Assembly (NCBI GenBank): GCA_050298695.1
Contig: JBNKUQ010000102.1
Span: 1 to 10,003, forward strand
Source: CANLBN01 sp050298695
Lineage (GTDB): Bacteria > Pseudomonadota > Gammaproteobacteria > Pseudomonadales > Cellvibrionaceae
DNA: 10,003 nucleotides
Reading direction: 5' to 3'
Under the pieces are notes generated by a model. The model did no database searches. It was not told where the DNA came from and was given only the letters and a program-made list of their open reading frames with translations. The translations under genes and the position numbers were made by a program. Shown one piece after another: positions 1-5,270 of the stretch; position 1 is the first letter of the stretch; each line of letters begins with the position of its first letter.

Positions 1-131
1 ATTAGTTTCAATGTCTCAGGCAACATCGTAATAGAGCCCTCGGCAATGGCTTGCCGAGGCGTATCGTTTTTATCGCTGATATCGACCATATGGGCTTGGC
101 CGTGTTCATTGAGGTGGGTTAATTTACTCAT
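1..131 (-). CDS. moaC: Cyclic pyranopterin monophosphate synthase, N-terminal part (cut by window edge)
   Basis: The first 43 codons of a gene that runs off the left edge. The translation begins MSKLTHLNEHGQAHMVDIS and continues through AEGSITMLPETLKL. This matches the N-terminus of MoaC, where the conserved SxLTHxNxxGxAxMVDxS block is followed by an ARAEAxxxM-like helix. MoaC acts in the cytoplasm in the first stage of molybdenum cofactor synthesis, converting the MoaA product to cyclic pyranopterin monophosphate. The ATG lies 18 bases after the dapE stop codon on the same strand, so it is probably cotranscribed with dapE. No strong Shine-Dalgarno sequence is visible upstream. The active-site residues lie outside the window, so integrity of the gene cannot be judged. 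Confidence 0.88.
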   Translation of the reverse strand, partial: MSKLTHLNEHGQAHMVDISDKNDTPRQAIAEGSITMLPETLKL

Positions 132-149
132 TGTTTGTGCAATTATTGT

Positions 150-1319
150 TTATACAATTAATAGTTTCGTTAGTATGGCTTGATAAATCTGACTGAGTTG
201 ATGCAAATCAGCTGCCTTAACGCATTCATCTACTTGGTGAATGGTGGCATTCACTGGGCCTAACTCCACTACTTGTGCACCTGTGGGTGCAATAAAACGA
301 CCATCTGATGTGCCGCCTGCCGTTGATAGTGTGGTTTCTCTACCCGTTATCGATTTGATAGCATCTACAGCAGCTTCTACCAGTTTTCCCTCGGCGGTTA
401 AGAAGGGTTGGCCGCTTAAGTTCCATTGTAAATCATAGTTCAATTGATATTTATCGAGAATTGCATGCGTTCGCCGTTTTAAATCGTCGGCGGTGAGTTC
501 TGTTGAGAAGCGAAAATTAAATATGACTTTCACATCGCCAGGGATAACATTGGTAGCACCGGTACCGCCATTGATATTGGATACCTGAAAGCTGGTGGCA
601 GGAAAAAAATTATTGCCTTCGTCCCATACTTCGCTGGCAAGTTCTGCTAATGCCGGCGCAAATTTATGGATGGGATTTTCCGCTAAGTGCGGGTAAGCTA
701 CATGGCCTTGTTTGCCTTTAATAGTGAGCTCTGCACCCAGTGATCCACGGCGCCCATTTTTAATCACATCGCCTACCATCTCGGTACTCGAAGGCTCTCC
801 AACTAAGCACCAATCTAAGGTTATGCCTTGTTGCTCCAGCCATTCGACAACTTTAACTGTTCCATTTTTGGCAGGGCCTTCTTCATCGGCAGTGATAAGA
901 AAGGCGATTTGGCCTTGGTGCTCTGGGTGCCTGGCGACAAAATCTTCACAGGCAGTAACCATGGCGGCCAGACTGCCTTTCATATCTGCTGCGCCACGAC
1001 CATAGAGCATGCCATCAATAATCGTGGGTTCAAACGGGGGCGTTTGCCACTGTCCGGCAGGGCCCGTAGGTACAACATCGGTATGTCCGGCAAAGCAAAA
1101 TAAAGGTCCGCTATTTCCGCGAATGGCCCATAAATTATCAACGGCGTCATCGCCTTCACCAAAGGCCAGTGTCTGACACTGAAAGCCAATGGCTTCCAGA
1201 CGTTTTTGCATTAATGCCTGGCAGCCGGCATCCTCTGGGGTAACGGACTCTTGTTTAATCAGTTCGCAGGCGAACTCAAGTGTGGGGCTGGTTGCAGGGC
1301 CGGTATTAGTTGTTTGCAT
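150..1319 (-). CDS. dapE: Succinyl-diaminopimelate desuccinylase
   Basis: A 389-residue M20-family zinc hydrolase that removes succinate from N-succinyl-LL-2,6-diaminopimelate, giving LL-DAP for lysine and peptidoglycan synthesis. Numbered from the upstream ATG at 1331 (subtract 4 for this start), the expected metal and catalytic residues are visible: His83 and Asp85 in AGHTDVVP, Asp116 in GRGAADMKG, the Glu150-Glu151 pair in TADEEG, Glu179 in LVGEPSS and His365 in VNATIH. GTSDGRF is also present. Two ATG codons are possible. The one at 1319 has GAAG six bases upstream and overlaps dapD by 14 bases; the one at 1331 has no visible ribosome binding site and would overlap by 26. The E. coli protein is shorter at the N-terminus than either. 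The overlap with dapD suggests coupled translation. No key residue is missing. Confidence 0.96.
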   Translation of the reverse strand: MQTTNTGPATSPTLEFACELIKQESVTPEDAGCQALMQKRLEAIGFQCQTLAFGEGDDAVDNLWAIRGNSGPLFCFAGHTDVVPTGPAGQWQTPPFEPTIIDGMLYGRGAADMKGSLAAMVTACEDFVARHPEHQGQIAFLITADEEGPAKNGTVKVVEWLEQQGITLDWCLVGEPSSTEMVGDVIKNGRRGSLGAELTIKGKQGHVAYPHLAENPIHKFAPALAELASEVWDEGNNFFPATSFQVSNINGGTGATNVIPGDVKVIFNFRFSTELTADDLKRRTHAILDKYQLNYDLQWNLSGQPFLTAEGKLVEAAVDAIKSITGRETTLSTAGGTSDGRFIAPTGAQVVELGPVNATIHQVDECVKAADLHQLSQIYQAILTKLLIV

Positions 1320-2340
1320 GGAGTTCTTCATTCAGTGCAATGGCCGTTTTATTCGTTTTACACTCCACGACACCGCTTAGCGAATTGCGTCTGAAGAGTA
1401 GGTCAGACTTGCCCGCTAAATCCCGTGCTTTAATGGCTTCAACGACTTGGTTATTTTCATCAAGGAGGTTTAGCTTGGTGCCCGCAGTGATGTAGAGACC
1501 TGACTCAACGGTGCAGCGATCACCGAGTGGAATGCCAATACCAGCATTGGCGCCTAATAGACATTCTTTACCTACAGAAATAATGATGTTGCCACCACCT
1601 GAGAGGGTTCCCATGGTCGAACAGCCGCCACCTAGGTCAGAGCCTTCACCAATCACAACGCCAGCGGAGATACGGCCTTCAATCATGCTGGTGCCTAGTG
1701 TACCTGCATTAAAGTTAACGAAGCCTTCGTGCATGATGGTTGTTCCTTCACCAATATAAGCACCCAGTCGAACCCGTGCAGTATGGGCAATACGAACGCC
1801 GGTGGGGACAACGTAGTTTGTCATTTTAGGGAATTTATCAACGCATTCTACCGTTAGGGTTTCGCCTTTTAATCTAGCGCTAAGTTGGCGTTGTGGCAGC
1901 TCACTTAAATCGATGGCGCCTTGGTTGGTCCAGGCAATATTAGGCAATACACCAAATACGCCACTCAAGTCGGTTTCGTGAGGCTTCACTAAGCGGTGTG
2001 ATAACAAATGCAGTTTGAGATAAGCTCCTGGCACAGAGCTAGGTGCACTGTTTTCTTTAAAAGTGCTGAGGACAATGGGCTGTTGGCTCTCGGTGAGTTG
2101 GCGAGCAATGGCTGCCTGCTCAGTTTCACCGGCTTGTTCCAGTGTGCTTGCAAGCGTGCCAAGTTGTTCATTATTTAAGGGGCAAGCACTGGTATCTTGG
2201 GTATCGCTCAGTAGGCCTGCTACCGCCTGGGAAAGGTTAGTATTAGGCTTTAATACGGGTGCGGGATAGTAAACTTCTAACCAGTTACCTTGGGTGTTTT
2301 GTGTCCCGATACCCAGGCCAAGACAATATAATTCAGACAT
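1306..2340 (-). CDS. dapD: 2,3,4,5-tetrahydropyridine-2,6-dicarboxylate N-succinyltransferase (long form)
   Basis: A 344-residue succinyl-CoA-dependent acyltransferase that succinylates tetrahydrodipicolinate, the entry step of the succinylase branch of DAP synthesis. The N-terminal half (about 1-170) is the extra domain of the long DapD form known from Pseudomonas, as opposed to the roughly 274-residue E. coli form. From about 175 to 290 the sequence shows hexapeptide-repeat periodicity typical of a left-handed beta-helix, including VRLGAYIGEGTTIMHEGF. The block MHEGFVNFNAGT (203-214) and the glycine-rich GSDLGGGCSTMGTLSGGG (233-250) belong to the active-site region at trimer interfaces; Glu205 is the likely acidic catalytic residue by analogy with the mycobacterial enzyme. 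AGGAAG ends four bases before the ATG. It follows yffB by 23 bases and overlaps dapE. Confidence 0.96.
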   Translation of the reverse strand: MSELYCLGLGIGTQNTQGNWLEVYYPAPVLKPNTNLSQAVAGLLSDTQDTSACPLNNEQLGTLASTLEQAGETEQAAIARQLTESQQPIVLSTFKENSAPSSVPGAYLKLHLLSHRLVKPHETDLSGVFGVLPNIAWTNQGAIDLSELPQRQLSARLKGETLTVECVDKFPKMTNYVVPTGVRIAHTARVRLGAYIGEGTTIMHEGFVNFNAGTLGTSMIEGRISAGVVIGEGSDLGGGCSTMGTLSGGGNIIISVGKECLLGANAGIGIPLGDRCTVESGLYITAGTKLNLLDENNQVVEAIKARDLAGKSDLLFRRNSLSGVVECKTNKTAIALNEELHANN

Positions 2341-2363
2341 GTTGCTTCCTATTTTTAAAAATT

Positions 2364-2708
2364 TTAGAGATTAAGTTGTTCGTATTCAGCAGCTTTAAAG
2401 CCGACAGAGATACTGTTGCCAGTATCAAGAAGGGGGCGTTTGATCAGTGTTGGGGCTTCGATAATCAGTTCAACCACACTCTGGTCATTAAGCCCGACTT
2501 TTTGTGATTCACCGAGTGTTTTCCAGGTGGTACTGCGCTTATTGATCAGGCCTTCCCAGCCTAGTGCACTTACCCAGTTGTTTATTTGTTGCTCAGTAAT
2601 GCCATCTTGTCGAAAATCGTGAAAGCGATATTCAATCCCTTTTTTATCTAACCATGTACGGGCTTTTTTGACCGTATCACAGTTTTTAATACCATAAAGA
2701 GTGATCAT
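2364..2708 (-). CDS. yffB: YffB-type protein of the Spx/ArsC thioredoxin-fold family
   Basis: A 114-residue protein beginning MITLYGIKNCDTVKKARTWL, close to E. coli YffB. Blocks shared with that family include YRFHDFRQDG (27-36), NKRSTTWKTL (56-65) and the cis-proline region PTLIKRPLL (86-94). It has a single cysteine at the active-site position (Cys10), with no CxxC partner, as in YffB; a role in glutathione-dependent thiol chemistry has been suggested for the family, but the substrate is not established. It is not a proven arsenate reductase despite the common ArsC label. It is the first gene of the yffB-dapD-dapE-moaC series, and linkage of yffB to dap genes is common in gammaproteobacteria. 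No clear ribosome binding site is seen before the ATG. Confidence 0.9.
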   Translation of the reverse strand: MITLYGIKNCDTVKKARTWLDKKGIEYRFHDFRQDGITEQQINNWVSALGWEGLINKRSTTWKTLGESQKVGLNDQSVVELIIEAPTLIKRPLLDTGNSISVGFKAAEYEQLNL

Positions 2709-2736
2709 AATCGTAGATAAATTGTAAAAGGGCGCT

Positions 2737-2745
2737 ATTGTAACA
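2737..2745 (-). promoter_or_regulatory. Possible extended -10 promoter for yffB-dapD-dapE-moaC
   Basis: On the minus strand the sequence TGTTACAAT combines the TGn extension with TACAAT, five of six matches to the sigma-70 -10 hexamer. No convincing -35 hexamer lies 16-18 bases upstream, which is tolerated by extended -10 promoters. Transcription would start near 2730, leaving about 20 bases of leader before yffB. Inferred from sequence only; a second TACAAT at 2721-2726 is an alternative. Confidence 0.4.
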
Positions 2746-2756
2746 GTTTTCTACGT

Positions 2757-2782
2757 GAGGGGAGACCTTGGACAAACCCCTC
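2757..2782. repeat. G+C-rich inverted repeat over the lipoprotein promoter
   Basis: GAGGGG (2757-2762) and CCCCTC (2777-2782) are exact 6-base inverted arms separated by 14 bases. The candidate -35 element of the plus-strand promoter (2769-2774) lies between the arms. It could be an operator or a cruciform-forming site. It is short enough to be chance. Confidence 0.3.
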
Positions 2783-2796
2783 TACTAGACTATAAA
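2769..2796 (+). promoter_or_regulatory. Candidate sigma-70 promoter of the lipoprotein gene
   Basis: TGGACA (2769-2774, five of six to TTGACA) is followed after 16 bases by TATAAA (2791-2796, five of six to TATAAT). Transcription would begin near 2803, giving a leader of about 50 bases that ends in a strong purine-rich ribosome binding site, GGGGAG at 2839-2844, seven bases before the ATG. Together with the minus-strand signal at 2737-2745 this makes the 143-base gap a divergent promoter region. Confidence 0.5.
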
Positions 2797-2851
2797 ACTA
2801 AGAGATAAAAAAGACATTGTAATTTTCATTTAGGCATAGGGGAGAGGGGAA

Positions 2852-3328
2852 ATGCGAGCGGTGCACAGTATGTTGATGCAGGTTTTTTGTAGTGTATTTT
2901 TATTGGGTTGTGCCTCTTCTAGCCAAGAGGCTTCTAATCATGTGGCAGTTCCCTTAGCTGCTCAGTCGCCGTTTTATTGTGATAACGCGGGTGCGTATCG
3001 AGGTAAAGTGGTAGGTAAGGGGCATTGCGTCTCTTTGATTAAACAATGTAGCGGTGCACCTACAACTCATAATTGGCGAGAAGGAGAAAAGGTAAGGGGG
3101 CGTTCATTAGAGCCAGGAACTATTATTGCGACTTTTCGCAATGGACGATACCCGAACAAAACGGGTTGGCATGCTGCTATTTATATCTCGCAAGATAGTC
3201 AAGGCATTTGGGTCTGGGATCAGTGGGTAGGGAAGCCGGTACATAAGCGTCTTATTCGTTTTAAAAATGGTAAGGGCACACCTAATAATGATGGCAGTGC
3301 TTATTCTATTGTTAGATTTGTTCAATAA
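2852..3328 (+). CDS. Small lipoprotein with papain-like (NlpC/P60/CHAP-type) Cys-His core, BPSL0067-like
   Basis: A 158-residue protein. Residues 1-20 form a lipoprotein signal peptide ending in the lipobox LLGC, with Cys20 as the lipidated residue; the next residue is Ala, not Asp, which by the Lol rule points to the outer membrane. The mature part carries GHCVSLIKQC (Cys59), the block WREGEKVRGR (75-84), PGTIIATFRNGRYPN (88-102), GWHAAIYI with His107, and GIWVWDQWVG with Asp123. This order of Cys, then His before a beta-strand, then a polar residue fits the papain-like NlpC/P60 superfamily. The blocks resemble my memory of the BPSL0067 family of uncharacterised proteins. A peptidoglycan or amide-bond hydrolase role is an inference; the triad Cys59-His107-Asp123 is a proposal. 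The gene stands alone, opposite in orientation to the dap genes, with no recognisable secretion or immunity partner nearby. Confidence 0.8.
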   Translation: MRAVHSMLMQVFCSVFLLGCASSSQEASNHVAVPLAAQSPFYCDNAGAYRGKVVGKGHCVSLIKQCSGAPTTHNWREGEKVRGRSLEPGTIIATFRNGRYPNKTGWHAAIYISQDSQGIWVWDQWVGKPVHKRLIRFKNGKGTPNNDGSAYSIVRFVQ

Positions 3329-3332
3329 TTTG

Positions 3333-3400
3333 GAAGGATGAAATATACAGATAGTGATGCAGAGATAAGGTAGAGTAATAATAAATCTCTGCTATCCTTC
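3333..3400 (+). repeat. Nested inverted repeat downstream of the lipoprotein gene
   Basis: The inner arms GCAGAGAT (3359-3366) and ATCTCTGC (3385-3392) are an exact 8-base match around an 18-base loop. The outer arms GAAGGAT (3333-3339) and ATCCTTC (3394-3400) are an exact 7-base match. On the 3' side the two arms are one base apart; on the 5' side 19 bases separate them, so an RNA fold would carry a large asymmetric bulge. It lies five bases after the lipoprotein stop codon. There is no T-run after it, so it is not a standard intrinsic terminator, but it could protect the mRNA 3' end. Confidence 0.45.
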
Positions 3401-3477
3401 AAAGTGATATATAGTGAATAGATGGTAAATGTTTTTTGAATGATTAGTGAGCTGTAAAAAGATGTATTAACTACGTT

Positions 3478-3514
3478 TTAATACGTATTCTTTGGCTAAG
3501 TATTAATACGTATT
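3478..3514. promoter_or_regulatory. Pair of identical palindromic 12-mers, candidate operator
   Basis: TTAATACGTATT occurs exactly at 3478-3489 and again at 3503-3514, 25 bases start to start. Each copy contains the perfect 10-base palindrome AATACGTATT. A degenerate third copy (TTAACTACGTTTT, from 3467) precedes them. Two identical palindromes upstream of a good promoter (3550-3577) suggest a binding site for a dimeric regulator, at roughly -70 to -105 from the predicted start. The regulator is unknown. Confidence 0.45.
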
Positions 3515-3549
3515 TTGAGTGATTATAGGTTCTGTATACTGTTTAAGCG

Positions 3550-3577
3550 TTGAGAATCGCGCTAAATTGTCTATACT
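3550..3577 (+). promoter_or_regulatory. Candidate sigma-70 promoter of the kinase gene
   Basis: TTGAGA (3550-3555, five of six to TTGACA) and TATACT (3572-3577, five of six to TATAAT) are separated by 16 bases. Transcription would start near 3584, giving an untranslated leader of nearly 240 bases that includes the whole branched structure at 3717-3790. A weaker alternative -10 (TATACT, 3535-3540) lies just upstream, and an isolated TATAAT at 3710-3715 lacks a properly spaced -35. Confidence 0.5.
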
Positions 3578-3716
3578 TTTTGTGAGCTCAAAAAGAGGCT
3601 TTGTGCAAATTGCGGTAGTCGTTTCTAGTAGTATCAAAATAGAAATAACCAATGCAATTTTTTAATATTTTAATTATAAAAACTTAAAATTGATTTGTTG
3701 CCCTCGCTTTATAATG

Positions 3717-3790
3717 GGATTGGCTGTTTTGTCAAAAACAGCACAGTGGATCGTCACGCAATAAAACGTGACAGTTTTAATGTGCAATCC
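3717..3790 (+). ncRNA. Predicted branched structured leader ahead of the kinase gene
   Basis: Three exact complementary arm pairs nest into a three-way junction. A closing stem pairs GGATTG (3717-3722) with CAATCC (3785-3790). Hairpin 1 pairs GCTGTTTT (3723-3730) with AAAACAGC (3735-3742) around the loop GTCA and stacks directly on the closing stem. Hairpin 2 pairs GTCACG (3753-3758) with CGTGAC (3767-3772) around an 8-base loop. In addition, TGTCA at loop 1 (3730-3734) is complementary to TGACA (3769-3773) on the 3' arm of hairpin 2, which allows a competing pairing. It ends 31 bases before the kinase ATG and close to its ribosome binding site. No known riboswitch class was recognised. The fold is read by eye and no energy was computed. 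Confidence 0.4.
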
Positions 3791-3821
3791 GTTAAAAAGT
3801 TAGTGGTAAAGGTAAATTATT

Positions 3822-5186
3822 ATGCAATCATTAACGTTTAAAACAAAAATTCTTCTTTTAGTTATTGTTCCCCTTATTCTCGTCAGTATTGCTTTAACAT
3901 TACTTTCTATTTATCAAGCAAAAGAGTTAGGCAGTAAAAATGTCACAAGCTTTTCGGAAATGATTTTTAACTTACGCCGTGGTGAGTTGAAAAACTACAC
4001 CGAGTTAGCAATTACATCGGTTAAACATATCTACGAAAATGCCTCACCTAATGACGTGGAAGCACAAGAACGCGCGAAGGAAATCTTTCGCAATTTAGAG
4101 TTTGGTGAAGATGGTTATTTCTTTGTCTACGACTACAACGGAGTCAATGTGGCGCATCCCAAAAAGCCTCAATTAGAAGGAAAGAATTTGTGGGGGATAC
4201 AAGATTCTAACGGCGTTTATCTGATTCGCTCTCTAATCGAACAAGCCAAGAAGCCTCAAGGCGGTGTGACCGATTATATTTGGGATAAGCCTTCAAAGGG
4301 CCGTGAGGTTGGTAAAATTGGCTACAGTATGGGGCTCGATGAGTGGCAATGGATGATAGGAACCGGACTCTATATTGACGACTTAGAGGAAGCCGTTGCT
4401 GGTATTGAAGCAGAAGTTAGTGACAATATTCAAGGAACGCTTAAATTAATTGCAGGCCTTGCATTAGGGTGTACCATCCTCGTGGGTTTAATTGGTGCTC
4501 GATTCACCATGTCAGAAGGTAAGTTGGCAGATGAAAAACTACAGTTGTTATCGCGAAAAGCGGTTGAGGGACAAGAAGAAGAGCGTGGTCGAGTTGCCCG
4601 TGATTTGCAAGAGGGAATCAATAAAGCTTTGCATGCCACAAGATCTAAACTTAAGGATGTTGCAAAATCCGGTTCATTAGCTGATGGGGCCGCACGTAAA
4701 GATTTTCTACAAGCGGTTTCAATACTTGATCATACCATTAAAGAAGTCTATCGGATTTCTGGAGAGCTACGCCCAGAGGTGCTCGATAATCTTGGGTTAT
4801 ATCCCGCCGTGGATGCTTTGGTTGAAAAAATGAGCCAAGAAAGTAATGTGAAATTTAGTTTCAAAAAAGTCGACACGGGTACTCGACTAAAAACAGAGTT
4901 AGAATCAGCTATTTATCGTATCATTCAAGAAGCAATGAAAAATATCGTATTGCACTCTGAAGCTCAGACAGCCAGTATTCGTTTAAGGCAAACAGATAAT
5001 ATTATCAATTTGACTATCCAAGATAATGGTGTCGGCTTTGATACCAAAAAAATCTTGGGTAAAGGTGGTAAGGGTGGCGTCGGTATTGTCGATATGCGAG
5101 TTAGGGCTGAGTCCTTGGGTGGTACTTTCCACGTTTTTGCATCAGAAGAAATTGGAACGGTTATTAAAGTTAATATCCCCGTTTAG
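3822..5186 (+). CDS. Membrane Cache-domain sensor kinase of the NarL/DegS (HisKA_3) type with degenerate H-box
   Basis: A 454-residue inner-membrane protein. A transmembrane helix at about 9-30 is followed by an extracytoplasmic single-Cache-type domain (about 45-190, with the typical GEDGYFFVYDYNG at 95-107 and LDEWQWMIGTGLYIDD at 172-187) and a second transmembrane helix at about 207-226. The cytoplasmic part has the HisKA_3 region with EEERGRVARDLQEGINKAL (252-270), the box LRPEVLDNLGL (316-326) and a HATPase domain: N-box QEAMKNIVLHSEA (Glu370, Asn374), G1 box DNGVGFD (401-407) and G2 box GGVGIVDMRVRAESLGG (418-434). In this family the H-box reads R(I/V)ARELHD; here the histidine is Gln263 and the following Asp is Glu264. 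ATP binding looks preserved, but canonical His phosphorylation cannot occur at that site. AAAGG (3808-3812) serves as ribosome binding site. No response regulator gene is adjacent. Ligand unknown; single-Cache domains often bind small organic acids. Confidence 0.9.
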   Translation: MQSLTFKTKILLLVIVPLILVSIALTLLSIYQAKELGSKNVTSFSEMIFNLRRGELKNYTELAITSVKHIYENASPNDVEAQERAKEIFRNLEFGEDGYFFVYDYNGVNVAHPKKPQLEGKNLWGIQDSNGVYLIRSLIEQAKKPQGGVTDYIWDKPSKGREVGKIGYSMGLDEWQWMIGTGLYIDDLEEAVAGIEAEVSDNIQGTLKLIAGLALGCTILVGLIGARFTMSEGKLADEKLQLLSRKAVEGQEEERGRVARDLQEGINKALHATRSKLKDVAKSGSLADGAARKDFLQAVSILDHTIKEVYRISGELRPEVLDNLGLYPAVDALVEKMSQESNVKFSFKKVDTGTRLKTELESAIYRIIQEAMKNIVLHSEAQTASIRLRQTDNIINLTIQDNGVGFDTKKILGKGGKGGVGIVDMRVRAESLGGTFHVFASEEIGTVIKVNIPV

Positions 5187-5232
5187 TTAAACAAGTAACG
5201 TAAGGACACCTGTAAAATTTCAACATAGCTTG

Positions 5233-5270
5233 AACCCAATTAAGCCTTTAGTGTTTTCTTGGGTTTTTTT
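5233..5270 (+). terminator. Probable intrinsic terminator of the kinase transcript
   Basis: AACCCAA (5233-5239) and TTGGGTT (5259-5265) form a 7-base stem with a 19-base loop, and a run of seven T (5264-5270) follows on the plus strand. It sits about 50 bases after the kinase stop codon and lies almost entirely inside the 3' end of the convergent nth gene. There is no T-run on the minus strand, so it would act only on plus-strand transcripts. The loop is longer than ideal. Confidence 0.5.

Larger units (their letters stand above)
3329..3821. other. AT-rich intergenic region, 493 bases, without a convincing gene
   Basis: No open reading frame of protein-like quality is present on either strand. 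The stretch contains, in order, a nested inverted repeat (3333-3400), two identical palindromic 12-mers (3478-3514), a sigma-70-like promoter (3550-3577), a short A/T hairpin (3576-3595), an isolated perfect TATAAT (3710-3715) and a predicted branched structure (3717-3790) just ahead of the kinase gene. It is visibly richer in A and T than the flanking genes. A gap this long in an otherwise compact window suggests regulatory content or remnants of an insertion. Confidence 0.7.

Noticed and set aside
3107..3325. 72-codon minus-strand ORF opposite the lipoprotein gene
   Set aside because: The plus-strand protein has a signal peptide, lipobox and family-like motifs; the antisense product has none.
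3338..3373. An 11-codon ORF (MKYTDSDAEIR) after GGAAGG
   Set aside because: The purine-rich sequence abuts the ATG with no proper spacing, the ORF is very short, and it falls within the inverted repeat region.
3576..3595. CTTTTT/AAAAAG inverted repeat around GTGAGCTC
   Set aside because: A weak A/T-only stem overlapping the -10 region; likely by chance in AT-rich DNA and not a terminator.
3710..3715. Perfect TATAAT as the main kinase promoter
   Set aside because: No -35 hexamer at 16-18 bases upstream (TTGATT at 3690-3695 leaves only 14) and no TGn extension; the 3550-3577 pair is better, though a minor start here is possible.
3717..3790. Integron attC site or c-di-GMP riboswitch
   Set aside because: The paired core motifs of attC ends (RYYYAAC and GTTRRRY) are not present in the right places, and the conserved GEMM core was not recognised.
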